Positions 1-9,139 of a DNA stretch of 64,000 bases are shown one piece after another. Within the stretch, counting starts at the first letter, position 1. Every line of letters begins with the position of its first letter. Source of the stretch: Simplicispira suum (GTDB lineage Bacteria; Pseudomonadota; Gammaproteobacteria; Burkholderiales; Burkholderiaceae_C); contig NZ_CP027671.1 in the NCBI RefSeq assembly GCF_003008595.1, positions 1 to 64,000 of the forward strand. Direction: 5' to 3'. The translations under genes were made by a program, and so were the position numbers. Below the pieces are notes generated by a model. That model ran no database searches, was not told the origin of the DNA, and worked only from the letters and a program-made list of their open reading frames with translations.

Positions 1-25
1 GCGGCCGTAACCGGCCTGCAGGCCC

Positions 26-811
26 TTAACTCTCAGCATGGCCGACTCCCAGGTAGGCTTCGATTACGCCGGGGTCCGCGCGCACGTGCTCGGGGCTGCC
101 CTGCGCGATCAGCTTGCCGAAGTTCAGCACGTAGAGATATTCGGTGAGGCTCATGACGAAGGCCATGTCGTGCTCCACGAGCAGAAAGGCAACTGGGCGA
201 GCCGCGCGCACCCGCCTCAACGCGGCCACCAGCGCCTGCTTTTCGGACGAGTTCATTCCCGCGACCGGCTCGTCCAGCAGGATCAACTTGGGGTTGGAGA
301 TGAGCGCCCGGCCCAGTTCGGTGAGTTTTTGCAATCCATAAGGCAGGTCACCCGCAACGCGATCGAGTTGCGCTTCCAGTCCCAGCAGGACAGCAACGTC
401 CTCGACTTGCTGGTCGACGGCCTTTTCCTCACGGCGCGCTGCGGGTAGCGCGAGGCCGCTCGTCACGAAGCCCGCGCGCGTGGCCGAGGTTGTGCCCATC
501 CTCAGGTTGTCGCGCACGGTCATCGTCGGGAACAGCCGCACGTTCTGGAACGTGCGCGTGATGCCAAGCGCGGCGATTTCGTGGACGGCCACGCCGGCAA
601 TTTCCTTGTCGTCGAGCTTCACGGTGCCGCCGGTGGGATCGTAGATGCGCGAGATCACGTTGATCAGCGTCGACTTGCCCGACCCGTTGGGGCCGATCAG
701 CCCGACGACCTGCTGCGCAGCGACCGTGAGGCTGACGCCGTCCACGGCCTTCAGGCCGCCGAAGTGCATCGACACGTTGTCGACTGAAAGAAGCGGTGCG
801 CCCGTGTTCAT
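26..811 (-). CDS. livG: ABC transporter ATP-binding protein, LivG type
   Basis: Cytoplasmic ATPase of a branched-chain amino acid/aromatic acid importer. The 261-aa protein has Walker A GPNGSGKST at residues 40-48, a degenerate signature (LPYGLQ), Walker B LILLDEP and the switch HD in LLVEHDM. Length and the motif FQNVRLFP are typical of LivG. Its ATG overlaps the stop of the acyl-CoA ligase (ATGA), so it is translated with the permease and ligase genes. The partner ATPase LivF is not in the window and would lie just left of base 26. The substrate is probably not leucine: the operon carries a CoA ligase and faces a catabolic operon, so an organic acid is more likely (inference). Confidence 0.93.
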   Translation of the reverse strand: MNTGAPLLSVDNVSMHFGGLKAVDGVSLTVAAQQVVGLIGPNGSGKSTLINVISRIYDPTGGTVKLDDKEIAGVAVHEIAALGITRTFQNVRLFPTMTVRDNLRMGTTSATRAGFVTSGLALPAARREEKAVDQQVEDVAVLLGLEAQLDRVAGDLPYGLQKLTELGRALISNPKLILLDEPVAGMNSSEKQALVAALRRVRAARPVAFLLVEHDMAFVMSLTEYLYVLNFGKLIAQGSPEHVRADPGVIEAYLGVGHAES

Positions 812-2427
812 CGCTTCACCACGATGCCGAACTTCTCGCGGTCCCAGATTTCGCCTAGGCGCCGCTGGGCATCCTCCTTGAGCTTGTACTTTTCGACCTT
901 TTCGGTCATGGTCTTGGGCAACTGCGCCAGGAACTCTACGTAGCGCGGCACCATGAAGTAGGCCATGTTGTCGTTGCAGTGGTGCAAGAGTTCGGCCTCC
1001 GTCAGGCGGGCGCCGTCGCGCAGCACAACGCTAACCATCACCTCGTCCTCGCTGTGCTCGGAGTGCACGGGGAAAGCGGCGACGTCGAGGACGGCGGGGT
1101 GCATGAGGATCATCTGCTCCACCTCGAACGACGAGATGTTCTCGCCGCGGCGGCGGATCGCATCCTTCTTGCGGTCCACGAAGAAGATGTAGCCGTCCTC
1201 GTCCATCCAGCCGCGGTCCCCAGTGTGGAACCACAAGTTGCGCAAAGTCTGTGTTGTCGCCTCGGGCATGTTGTAGTAACCTTGCGCGAAAATCCACGGC
1301 TCCCTGGTTCGCACGACGATCTCGCCCGGCGTGCCGCGCGGCAACTCGAAGTCTTCGTCGTCGACGATGCGCATCTCGCAGTACGGCGCGGGTTTGCCGC
1401 CCGACTCCCACTTGGAGGGCGGGTCGGCGGGGCCGCGCACCGTCACCATCCCGCAGTCGGTGAGAGCGTAGACCGACGTGAACTTGATGCCAAAGCGTTC
1501 CTCGAACTGGTGGTAGATCTGCTTGGGCGTCGGCACCACCATCACTTGGCGCACCTTGTGGTCGCGGTCGGCAGGGCTCGGCGGCTGACTCCAAATGAAG
1601 TTCGTCATCGCGCCGAGCGAATTGAATTGCGTCACGCCAAAGCGGCGGATGTCGTTCCAGAAGGCCGACGCTGAAAAACGGCGTACCATCGCGACCGATG
1701 CGTCGGCCATCAATGCGGGCAGCACGCTGCACAGCCATGCATTGCCGTGGAACACCGGCAGGCAGACGTACAGTACGTCGTCCGCCCGGTAGCCGTAGGT
1801 CTCCGCGAGCACGACGCCGCAGCTCACCGTGTGCGAGTGTGTGGAGAGGTTTCCCTTGGAAGGTCCGGTGGTGCCAGAGGTGTAGAGCAGCGAGTGGAGG
1901 TCGTTGAAGCGCACGTCTACGTCCGGCGGGCTGTCGGACGATCCATCCAGCAGTTTGGCATAATCGGAGAGCGGCCAGTCGATGCTGCCAGCAGTGGGCT
2001 GTTGCTGACCCTCCTCGGTAATTGAAAACACGTTGTGCAGCTTGGGCACGCGGTCGCCGATGGCCGCCAGGCGAGGCACGAGCGTCGCATCCGCCACCAG
2101 CACCTCGCTGTCCGAATGCTCCAAGTAGTAGGCAAGCAGCTCGCCCTTGGCCGCCGTGTTCAGCGGCACCGATACGGCGCCCAGCTTGCCAAGTGCCACG
2201 AACAGCAGCACCATCTCCGGCTTGTTTTCGACCATCAGGGCCACATGGGTGCCCTTGGCCACGCCCTGAGCGGCGAGTCCGTTGGCCAGCTTGTTGCTCA
2301 GAACGTCGAGGTCGCGGTAGGAGATCGTGCGGCCCTCGAAGCTGATGAAGGGCCGGTCGCCTTGCTCGCGCGCCTTGTCGGCCACGATCCGGCCGAGCAC
2401 GCGCCTGCGGATAGGATAGGACTTCAT
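808..2427 (-). CDS. AMP-binding acyl-CoA ligase (CaiC-like)
   Basis: Activates a carboxylic acid to its CoA thioester using ATP. The 539-aa protein is a full-length adenylate-forming enzyme, with the phosphate loop TSGTTGPSKG, the HTGDRGW motif, the hinge DRKKDAIRRRGENIS and a C-terminal LPKTMTEKVEK carrying the candidate catalytic lysine. The reading frame stays open further upstream, but the ATG at 2427 overlaps the livM stop as ATGA and begins the conserved N-terminus, so the longer start was rejected. Lying between livM and livG, it very likely activates the acid that the transporter brings in. The nearest families are crotonobetaine/carnitine and related ligases; the substrate cannot be read from sequence. 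Confidence 0.88.
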   Translation of the reverse strand: MKSYPIRRRVLGRIVADKAREQGDRPFISFEGRTISYRDLDVLSNKLANGLAAQGVAKGTHVALMVENKPEMVLLFVALGKLGAVSVPLNTAAKGELLAYYLEHSDSEVLVADATLVPRLAAIGDRVPKLHNVFSITEEGQQQPTAGSIDWPLSDYAKLLDGSSDSPPDVDVRFNDLHSLLYTSGTTGPSKGNLSTHSHTVSCGVVLAETYGYRADDVLYVCLPVFHGNAWLCSVLPALMADASVAMVRRFSASAFWNDIRRFGVTQFNSLGAMTNFIWSQPPSPADRDHKVRQVMVVPTPKQIYHQFEERFGIKFTSVYALTDCGMVTVRGPADPPSKWESGGKPAPYCEMRIVDDEDFELPRGTPGEIVVRTREPWIFAQGYYNMPEATTQTLRNLWFHTGDRGWMDEDGYIFFVDRKKDAIRRRGENISSFEVEQMILMHPAVLDVAAFPVHSEHSEDEVMVSVVLRDGARLTEAELLHHCNDNMAYFMVPRYVEFLAQLPKTMTEKVEKYKLKEDAQRRLGEIWDREKFGIVVKR

Positions 2428-3401
2428 GTGTGGGGCGCCTCGGAAATGGGAGGGGGCGGGCGCTTGCGCGCGATCCGCGACGCGATCCAGTCGAACGACT
2501 TTTGCAGCAGGCCGATGAGGCCGGTGGGCCAGAACACGAACACGAGGATCATCGCTAGGCCATACACCAGCTGGTGATGGCCGCCGAAGCCGCGCAGTAA
2601 TTCGGGCAGCACGACGACGAAGATGGCACCGAGAAACGACCCAATGATTGAACCGAGTCCGCCAACCACGATCATCGAGACGAAGGTTATCGAAAGCCAC
2701 AGCGTGAAGTGTTCAACGCTGATGAAATTAATAATCGGCGCATACAAGGCGCCGCCCAGCGAAGCTAGCGCCGCACTGACTGCGAAAGCGGTGACCTTTA
2801 GGCGCGGTACGTTCACTCCCAGTGAACTCGCGGCTAGTTCGCTATCGCGAAGAGCTACGAGCATGCGTCCGGGTCGGCGTTTTACCAAATTCGCCACGAA
2901 CCAAATGGTGACCGTCACGATCGCCAGTACGAGATAGTACATTCGACTAGGCGTATTGAAGACGAAATCAAATATCTGAGGTGGGTTCACCGTGAGGCCG
3001 TAAGGCCCGCCTGTTATCCCTTTAAAGTGGTAGAGGGCGCGTTCCACGCTGATTCCAAAAGCCATCGTCGCGATGGCGAGGTATAGGCCTCGCAGGCGCA
3101 CCGCTGGGAAGCCCACACCCAAACCAATCAGCCATCCGCTCGCTATAGAAAGTACGAGTGCAAGGGCGAAGGGCACGTTATATTTCAACTGCGCGATAGT
3201 CGAAACGTAAGCTCCAATCGCGAAGAAGCCAGCATGCCCAAGGGAGATCTGACCGCTCAGGCCGGTTAGGAAGTTTAGGCCTACCGACACGACACCGTAG
3301 GCTCCGGCAAGTGTAAGCAGATAGAGCCAGTAACCGTCCGCCATGAATGGGAGCGCGATGGCGATAGCGAGACCGACCCACGGAACAATCACGCGTTTCA
3401 A
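2424..3401 (-). CDS. livM: ABC transporter permease, LivM type
   Basis: Inner-membrane permease of the Liv-type importer, 325 aa, with repeated hydrophobic helices from the first residues (VGLAIAIALPF) and the conserved GLSGQISLGHAGFFAIGAY segment near residue 50. Start and stop overlap both neighbours by four bases, as in a translationally coupled operon. The codon choice looks a little less GC-rich than in the ligase next to it, as in livH and livK. It pairs with the LivH-type permease upstream. Confidence 0.92.
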   Translation of the reverse strand: MKRVIVPWVGLAIAIALPFMADGYWLYLLTLAGAYGVVSVGLNFLTGLSGQISLGHAGFFAIGAYVSTIAQLKYNVPFALALVLSIASGWLIGLGVGFPAVRLRGLYLAIATMAFGISVERALYHFKGITGGPYGLTVNPPQIFDFVFNTPSRMYYLVLAIVTVTIWFVANLVKRRPGRMLVALRDSELAASSLGVNVPRLKVTAFAVSAALASLGGALYAPIINFISVEHFTLWLSITFVSMIVVGGLGSIIGSFLGAIFVVVLPELLRGFGGHHQLVYGLAMILVFVFWPTGLIGLLQKSFDWIASRIARKRPPPPISEAPHT

Positions 3402-4276
3402 ACCTTGTCCTTTCGTTGTTTACCGAACAAGCCTTCAGGCTGCACAAGCAGCACCAAGAGAATGAACAGGAAGGCGATGGTGTCCTTCAGATACGTGGGG
3501 ATGTAGAGTACCGTGACGTTCTCGATTACACCGAGTACGAGGCCACCAACGAAGGCGCCAACGAGACTATTCAGACCACCGAGCGCGGCGACGGCAAACG
3601 CCTTAATGAGCGGCGCCTGCATCATGTTCGAGTGGAGGAATGTAAGCGGTGCGATCAGTACTCCGGCGACCGCGCCCACACACGAACCGACTATCCAGGC
3701 CGTGGAGGTGAGTCGGCGAAGATTCAGACCCATGAGCGCAGCGCCGAAACGATTTTGCGGGATGGCGCGCAGTGCTAGACCCGTGCGCGTCCAGCGCAGA
3801 TATGCCGCAAGCCCAACCGCAATGAGAAATGCGGTGGCCATTACGCCCAGATTCTGCGCAGCAATCGCCACCTCGCCGATGCGGATAGTGCCTTCACCAA
3901 AAATCGAAGGGTACGGCCGTACCTCGGGGCCCCAGATCAGCTTCATCAACCCGTGGATCACGAAAAAAAGTCCTAGAGTAACCACCACTGTCGCGAGTGT
4001 GCCGCTCGTCTGAACAGGTCGAATCACGATGCGCTCGACGAGGAATCCAATCACGGCTCCTGCTGCGAGGCTCGCGAGAATCGCGACTGCGAACGGGGCA
4101 TGCAACGAGTGAAACACCGTGAAGCCCACAAATGCAGCCATCGCCGATACCTCGCCGTGCGCGAAGGTCGCGATCTCGGTGATCCGATTGATGAAAACAA
4201 GGCCCAGCGCGAGTAGCGCGTAGACGCTTCCTTCGGCCAGTCCGTTAATGACGGCTTGATCCATAGCAAAGTCCAA
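3398..4276 (-). CDS. livH: ABC transporter permease, LivH type
   Basis: Second inner-membrane permease of the importer, 292 aa. It shows the LivH N-terminus (INGLAEGSVYALLALGLVFI), the FAHGEVSAMAAF loop and about eight hydrophobic segments. An alternative start (MDQAV) lies four codons in. It overlaps livM by four bases and follows the binding-protein gene by 18 bases. Together with livM it forms the membrane channel; the substrate is inferred only from context. Confidence 0.92.
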   Translation of the reverse strand: MDFAMDQAVINGLAEGSVYALLALGLVFINRITEIATFAHGEVSAMAAFVGFTVFHSLHAPFAVAILASLAAGAVIGFLVERIVIRPVQTSGTLATVVVTLGLFFVIHGLMKLIWGPEVRPYPSIFGEGTIRIGEVAIAAQNLGVMATAFLIAVGLAAYLRWTRTGLALRAIPQNRFGAALMGLNLRRLTSTAWIVGSCVGAVAGVLIAPLTFLHSNMMQAPLIKAFAVAALGGLNSLVGAFVGGLVLGVIENVTVLYIPTYLKDTIAFLFILLVLLVQPEGLFGKQRKDKV

Positions 4277-4294
4277 TAGATGCGAGGAAGCGCG

Positions 4295-5476
4295 TTACTT
4301 AGCAACGATCCAGTCTGAGACTTGAACCCATTTCCCGTCCTTCACCTGAATCATGTAGAGTGAGCGCTTGCCGTCATGATCATTCGCACTGAAGACGATG
4401 GGGCCCATCATCTCGGACTGCTTGGGATTCCACTTTTCCAGCGCCGAGATCACCTTTTCGCGTGTAGGCTGCGGGCCCGCTTCCCTAATAGCCTCGATTA
4501 CCAACTGCATCGCTGAGTACGCGTAGGCCGTGAAGAACGTGGGGTCGACGTCCGGGGCATATTTCTTCATATTAGCGAGGTAGGCTTTGACTGCAGGAGC
4601 ATCACTTTCGGGGCGCGCCATCATGTCGGCGGCGTAGAAACCTTCGGCCAGTGGGCCCAGTAGCTTGATCAGCGTGGCGTCAGCCTGAGTCGTGAAACCA
4701 GCGTATTTGGGCTTGAAGCCGATTCGGTCGGCAGCAGTAACAAGTCGCGCAGACGCTTCAAGCGTGGTCGCTGTGTACACGAAATCGCAACCCGCGTTCT
4801 TCATTTTGAGGACCTGAGCCGAGAAGTCGGTGGTACCACGCTCGAAAGTCTCGGCAGCGGAAAGCTCCATTTTTCGTGCAGCCACTGCCTTCTTAGCGCC
4901 GGCGAAATGATCCTCGCCCGAAGGATCTACCTGGTATACCAAACAGGGCTTTTTGACGCCCACATGGTCAATCATCCAGCCAACGATAATCTCGGCCTGC
5001 GTCAGGTACGCAGGATGAGCCATGAACAGCTGCTTCAGTCCTGCGTGGTTAAGCTGAGTAGAACTAGCACCCATAGGGAACAATAGCGGGACTTTGGCCT
5101 GCTCGAGATATTTGGCGGCTACCACTGTGGTTGGCGTTCCCAAGCCCGTCATAACTAGCACTTGGTCGCGCTCTACCAACTTGCGGACTGCAGCCATGGC
5201 ACGCGAGGGTTCGTAACCGTCATCCTCAATCAGCAGTTCGATCTTCCGACCATTGACGCCGCCGGCGTCGTTGGCCGCATTCACGGCAGCATTCCAGCCA
5301 GCGCTCATCTGCTTCCCGGTAAGCGGGATGGGCCCAGTGAGTGCGTCGTACGCACCGATCTTCACAACTTTGTCTGTCACCCCCTGGGCGGCCACCGGCT
5401 GCTGTACGGCAGCAGCAATTAGCGCCGCCCCTGCGAACACACCAGCGAGTTGTCGAATGAATCTTTTAATACGCAT
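4295..5476 (-). CDS. periplasmic substrate-binding protein of Liv-type ABC importer
   Basis: Periplasmic ligand-binding component, 393 aa. It starts with a basic stretch and hydrophobic core followed by PVAAQG, a clear type I signal peptide with cleavage near residue 30. The mature protein begins VTDKVVKIGAYDALTGPIPLTGKQM, the usual opening of a Peripla_BP_6 protein. Its first 11 bases overlap the end of the tetR gene, so regulator and transporter are probably co-transcribed from the divergent promoter. Solutes for this family include branched amino acids, amides and aromatic acids; a carboxylate that is then CoA-activated fits the neighbours. Confidence 0.9.
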   Translation of the reverse strand: MRIKRFIRQLAGVFAGAALIAAAVQQPVAAQGVTDKVVKIGAYDALTGPIPLTGKQMSAGWNAAVNAANDAGGVNGRKIELLIEDDGYEPSRAMAAVRKLVERDQVLVMTGLGTPTTVVAAKYLEQAKVPLLFPMGASSTQLNHAGLKQLFMAHPAYLTQAEIIVGWMIDHVGVKKPCLVYQVDPSGEDHFAGAKKAVAARKMELSAAETFERGTTDFSAQVLKMKNAGCDFVYTATTLEASARLVTAADRIGFKPKYAGFTTQADATLIKLLGPLAEGFYAADMMARPESDAPAVKAYLANMKKYAPDVDPTFFTAYAYSAMQLVIEAIREAGPQPTREKVISALEKWNPKQSEMMGPIVFSANDHDGKRSLYMIQVKDGKWVQVSDWIVAK

Positions 5477-6230
5477 TGTTTGCCTCCAATCGGTTTAGGT
5501 GGGATTCGCACGTCACCGAGACGACTTCTTCGTCTCCTCGGATGCTTTCCGGGTGCGCATCAAGCGCCCGGGTAATGAGTTGCACGAGTTGGTCAGCGAC
5601 GAATTCGGCAGACCATTCGCCGCCCTGTCGATACCACTTTGGGACCCAGTTCATGGCTCCGAACAGCGCGAAAACCGCCAGCTTCGCATTGCAAGGGATG
5701 ATGGAGCCATCACGCATACCTTCTTCTACCAACGCGCGATAACGTCGCTCTAGCTGGTCGCGGCGGCTGATCAGGCGGCACAGCTGGTCCGGCAGCAGTG
5801 CGCCTTCCTCCAGAATTACGACTGGATGTCCGAATTCGCCGATTAGCTCAGCGAGATAGCCGTGGATCGTCAAGCGCAATTTTTCAAGTCCACTCCGACC
5901 TTTTCGCTCGCCTTCTTCCAGATGTCGAAAGCTCATATCCATCACTAAACCGAAGCAGGCATCGAGCACTTCATGCTTGTTCTTCACATAGCGGTATAGC
6001 GCCGGCTTGGTAACTCCGAGACGCTCAGCAATGTCGTCCATCGAGGTCCCGTGGAACCCGCTGCTGTTAAAGCACTGAGCAGCCGCGTGCAGGATGGAGT
6101 TGCGCTTGAGGCGGTTCTTTTCCTCTTGTGACTGCAACGCACTGCCCCACGTGGCGACGAGTCGCCCCGCTCCCTTTGTGCTGTTAGGGGAGACCTTTTC
6201 GGCCTTTGAAATCGTCTGACGGTGTTGCAT
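5466..6230 (-). CDS. TetR-family transcriptional regulator
   Basis: DNA-binding regulator of 254 aa. After a roughly 40-residue extension, residues about 45-92 form the TetR helix-turn-helix (HAAAQCFNSSGFHGTSMDD, then GVTKPALYRYVKNKHEV). The rest is a helical ligand-binding domain. It is the first gene of the leftward transporter operon and is divergent from the rightward thiolase operon, so it most likely represses both and is released by the substrate or its CoA ester (inference). An inverted repeat between the operons is a candidate operator. Confidence 0.88.
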   Translation of the reverse strand: MQHRQTISKAEKVSPNSTKGAGRLVATWGSALQSQEEKNRLKRNSILHAAAQCFNSSGFHGTSMDDIAERLGVTKPALYRYVKNKHEVLDACFGLVMDMSFRHLEEGERKGRSGLEKLRLTIHGYLAELIGEFGHPVVILEEGALLPDQLCRLISRRDQLERRYRALVEEGMRDGSIIPCNAKLAVFALFGAMNWVPKWYRQGGEWSAEFVADQLVQLITRALDAHPESIRGDEEVVSVTCESHLNRLEANNAY

Positions 6231-6241
6231 ATGACCGAAAG

Positions 6242-6261
6242 ATAAGGTATCGTTTCCTTAT
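6242..6261. promoter_or_regulatory. candidate TetR operator in the divergent promoter region
   Basis: The 112-bp gap between the tetR start (6230) and the first thiolase-like gene (6343) holds an inverted repeat, ATAAGG-N8-CCTTAT. The region around it is AT-rich compared with the genes. Position and symmetry fit a TetR-type operator controlling both directions; binding is inferred. A GGAGA ribosome site precedes 6343. Confidence 0.45.
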
Positions 6262-6342
6262 AGTCAAGTTAAAAGACCAGTTAGTAACCTAGGGAAACCC
6301 CCCGGTCAAACAGCTGCTTCTGCGGCGAAAGGAGATGTTCGG

Positions 6343-7446
6343 ATGACTGTGTATATAGTGGGCCTCGGCTTGCATCCACCCAGCCAGGCGGATCGCGCGT
6401 TTAGACTTGAGGAAATGGCGTGGCGCACATCGCGCGCAGCGCTCGAATCTGCGTGTGTGAGTCGCCGGCAGCTCGACAGCGTGACTCTGGGGGCTTGTGA
6501 CGAAATGGACGGACGGCCCATTTCAAGCATGCTCATGACCGCACCTGCGGGTGGCTACGGCACCGACGAGATCAAGGTGACCGACTCGGGCGCCACGGCG
6601 CTCGCCCTCGCGTACGCTCGAGTCCTCGCCGGAGAGTCCAACCTAGGCCTTGTGGCGAGCTGGTGCAAGACATCCAAGACCGACATCGGCGCCGTTTTCC
6701 GCTTACGCGGCGAACCCTTCTTCACTCGCCCGCTCGGCATCGATGAGACCGTAGCTGACGCGTTGTTCGCACAGGCTGTTGCCGCAGAATTCGACATAAA
6801 CAGCGATGAGACAAATACGCGCGTGCTTGACGCGTACACGCGGGCCTCATGCAATCCGCGTGGCATTCGGCACATCGTGCCGACGCGCGAGGCCGTCGCA
6901 ACCTCTGCCTATGAAGCCACACCGCTGCGCGCCGCCCAGCGCGCACCATACACCGACGGCGCAGTGGCACTGGTGCTCGCGTCGGACGACTTCCTACGCA
7001 GCAATCCGGAATGCAAACCGCTTGCGCGCATTTCGGGTATCGGCTGGGCCACGGACGAGTACAGGTTGGACGGCCATCGGCTGTGCTCAATGAAGTCGGC
7101 GCGTGCGGCCTGGCAAAGCGCACTGGAGCAAGCAGGCGTAGGCAGCGCTGCAGAGTTGGATGCGATCGAACTCGAATCGCAGACCGGCTGGCACGAAGCA
7201 GCCTACGTGCGCGCATTCGGCATCCAGCGTGATGAGACAATATCGCCATCAGGGGGTGCATTCGCACAGAACCCGTTGTTCTGCACCGGCCTCGTGAACG
7301 CGGCCGAGGCTGTGCTTCAGGTTGCGGGTCTCGCAGGCAAAGTGCAGCGCCCCCGTGTGAGGCGCGCCGCGGCGCACAGCTGCCATGGGTATGCGCAGCA
7401 GGGCAACGTGGTGATGGTGTTCGAGGGCATAGGAGCGACGCAATGA
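6343..7446 (+). CDS. thiolase-fold protein lacking the thiolase cysteine (1 of 3)
   Basis: A 367-aa protein of the thiolase / lipid-transfer (SCP-x) fold, first gene of the rightward operon. Where thiolases have ENACAS it reads VTDSGATAL, so the nucleophilic cysteine is glycine. The protein is shorter than usual, and the C-terminal thiolase motifs are altered (SPSGGAFAQNPLFCTGLVNAAE, late CHGYAQQG). Cys-less relatives such as Ltp2 act as retro-aldolases on CoA-ester side chains in complex with DUF35 proteins, so an aldolase or structural-subunit role is more likely than thiolysis. It overlaps the next gene by four bases (ATGA). Confidence 0.75.
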   Translation: MTVYIVGLGLHPPSQADRAFRLEEMAWRTSRAALESACVSRRQLDSVTLGACDEMDGRPISSMLMTAPAGGYGTDEIKVTDSGATALALAYARVLAGESNLGLVASWCKTSKTDIGAVFRLRGEPFFTRPLGIDETVADALFAQAVAAEFDINSDETNTRVLDAYTRASCNPRGIRHIVPTREAVATSAYEATPLRAAQRAPYTDGAVALVLASDDFLRSNPECKPLARISGIGWATDEYRLDGHRLCSMKSARAAWQSALEQAGVGSAAELDAIELESQTGWHEAAYVRAFGIQRDETISPSGGAFAQNPLFCTGLVNAAEAVLQVAGLAGKVQRPRVRRAAAHSCHGYAQQGNVVMVFEGIGATQ

Positions 7447-8642
7447 GCACGAACAACACCGTCGCCGTACTGGGAACGTACCAAACCGAATTCAAAACGC
7501 ACGATCCTGATCACACGTTCGCCGAACAGGCACAGATCGCCGCTGCCGGCGCCCTGAAAGACGCGGGGATGACGCCGGGCGATGTCGACGCCATAGTCTT
7601 CTCGCTTGCACCTACCTACTTCATGGGCGTGGCTGATGCCGATCGATGGTCCATCGACCACATCTTCGGCGCTGGCAAGCCTATGCTACGCGTCCATACG
7701 GGTGGCGCCACTGGCGGGTCAGCTGTTCAGGCCGCGTACAACCTGATTCGTTCCGGCATGTATCGCTCGGTTCTCGTCGTGGGTGCCGAACGAGTAGCCG
7801 AAACGCCTGACGCCCAAGACGTACTGAATTTGATCTTCGACGTCTTCTACGAACGCGACATTCCGCTATCGACGAACACATCCGTCGGCTTGTGGGCGAC
7901 TAGCTACTTGGAGCGCTACGGATACACGGAAGTGGACCTCGCACGCGTCGCGGTGCGTGCGCGCCGCAATGCCACGAAAAACCCTCATGCGCATTTGAAA
8001 GGCATGATCAGCATCGAGGATGTGATGGCCTCGCGCATGATCAGCACGCCCCTCAAGTTGTTCGATATCTGCCCACGCTCCTCCGGCAGCGCCGCGATGC
8101 TCATCGGCAACATGGACATGGCAAAGCGCTTCTGCTCTGCACCCGCGTTCATCAACGGAGTTGCGAGCCGCAGCACTACTTACTGGATCGGCGACCGGAT
8201 GACGCCAACCTCCGATGCCGACCTGACAGATTTCGTGATAGCGGCTGAAGCTGCAACGGTTTGCTTTAAACAAGCGGGTATTACGGATCCGCTGGCCCAA
8301 ATCCAGGTCACTGAATTTTATGACCCATACACAGTCATGACGCCGCTGCAACTAGAACGTCTGGGCTTCTGCGCGCCGGGCATTGCACTGCGACTGGAAA
8401 AAGAAGGTTACTGGGACGTGGAGGGAGGTGCAGTTGCAGTCAATCCTTCGGGTGGGACACTCTGCACGAACCCCATCGCCGTGACAGGCCTAGTACGAGC
8501 CATCGACGCAGCCACGCAGGTGATGGGCCGCGCCGGGACGATGCAGGTTCCAGGCGTGCGAAACGCCGTGTCGTCCGCTGTGGGCGGCATCGCCCAATTC
8601 TATAACTGCATAGTATTCGGCGACCAGCCATACGGCCACTGA
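7443..8642 (+). CDS. thiolase-fold protein lacking the thiolase cysteine (2 of 3)
   Basis: A 399-aa thiolase/SCP-x-like protein. The catalytic region reads RVHTGGATGGSAVQAAYNLI, placing glycine where the acyl-accepting cysteine should be. The family's NPSGG motif (AVNPSGGTLCTNPIAVTGL) and the FYDPYTVM segment remain. It is translationally coupled to the preceding paralogue and followed after 16 bases by a DUF35 protein, so the three probably form one complex, as known for Ltp2-DUF35 aldolases and for BbsA-BbsB thiolases. A plain acetyl-CoA acetyltransferase role looks unlikely. Confidence 0.78.
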   Translation: MSTNNTVAVLGTYQTEFKTHDPDHTFAEQAQIAAAGALKDAGMTPGDVDAIVFSLAPTYFMGVADADRWSIDHIFGAGKPMLRVHTGGATGGSAVQAAYNLIRSGMYRSVLVVGAERVAETPDAQDVLNLIFDVFYERDIPLSTNTSVGLWATSYLERYGYTEVDLARVAVRARRNATKNPHAHLKGMISIEDVMASRMISTPLKLFDICPRSSGSAAMLIGNMDMAKRFCSAPAFINGVASRSTTYWIGDRMTPTSDADLTDFVIAAEAATVCFKQAGITDPLAQIQVTEFYDPYTVMTPLQLERLGFCAPGIALRLEKEGYWDVEGGAVAVNPSGGTLCTNPIAVTGLVRAIDAATQVMGRAGTMQVPGVRNAVSSAVGGIAQFYNCIVFGDQPYGH

Positions 8643-8658
8643 AAAACAGGAGAAACTG

Positions 8659-9129
8659 ATGAGCGAACGCAACATTGAACCCGGAGGCGTGATCACTGAA
8701 GTGGTGACGCTGCGCTACGACTATTCCCTCGGCGAGGTTGCCGGTAAGTTCATGGAAGGGCTCAAGCAAGGCAAGATCCTTGCTACTAGTTGCTCCAAGT
8801 CGGGACTGACATATCTGCCGCCGCGTGCCTACTGTGAGCGCAGCTTTGAACCATGTGACGGCTGGGTGGAAGCGGCATTCGAAGGCGTCATTGAGGCCTC
8901 GACCATCATCGTGCGTGGTTTTCAGGGAAAGCGCAATCCGCCAGTGGCGATCGCGTACGTCAAACTCGACGGGATCGACTCCGCCATCGGGAACTACGTG
9001 GACGACTTGGATCTGAGCAATCTTGATGTGGCGCAGAAAAAGATCGCGCCAGGTACTCGCGTTAAGGTGAAGTTTGGGCCGACACGTGAAGGTCGCATCA
9101 CTGATTTTAGCTTCGTCTGCGCGGAATGA
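8659..9129 (+). CDS. DUF35 OB-fold protein with degenerate zinc ribbon
   Basis: Small 156-aa partner protein of thiolase-fold enzymes. The N-terminal rubredoxin-like part has only some of the expected cysteines (TSCSKSG, then YCERSFEPC). The OB-fold core follows (GVIEASTIIVRGF, PVAIAYVKLDGID), ending GTRVKVKFGPTREGRI. A GGAGAAA ribosome site stands before the ATG. DUF35 proteins bind acyl-CoA or scaffold Ltp2, BbsB and HMG-CoA-synthase/thiolase complexes. Here it most likely serves the two upstream Cys-less thiolase homologues. Confidence 0.8.
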   Translation: MSERNIEPGGVITEVVTLRYDYSLGEVAGKFMEGLKQGKILATSCSKSGLTYLPPRAYCERSFEPCDGWVEAAFEGVIEASTIIVRGFQGKRNPPVAIAYVKLDGIDSAIGNYVDDLDLSNLDVAQKKIAPGTRVKVKFGPTREGRITDFSFVCAE

Positions 9130-9139
9130 TGGTGGCCGC

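Noticed and set aside
2428..2700. N-terminal extension of the acyl-CoA ligase frame
   Set aside because: Lies inside livM, has no conserved sequence, and the ATG at 2427 forms the ATGA overlap typical of this operon.
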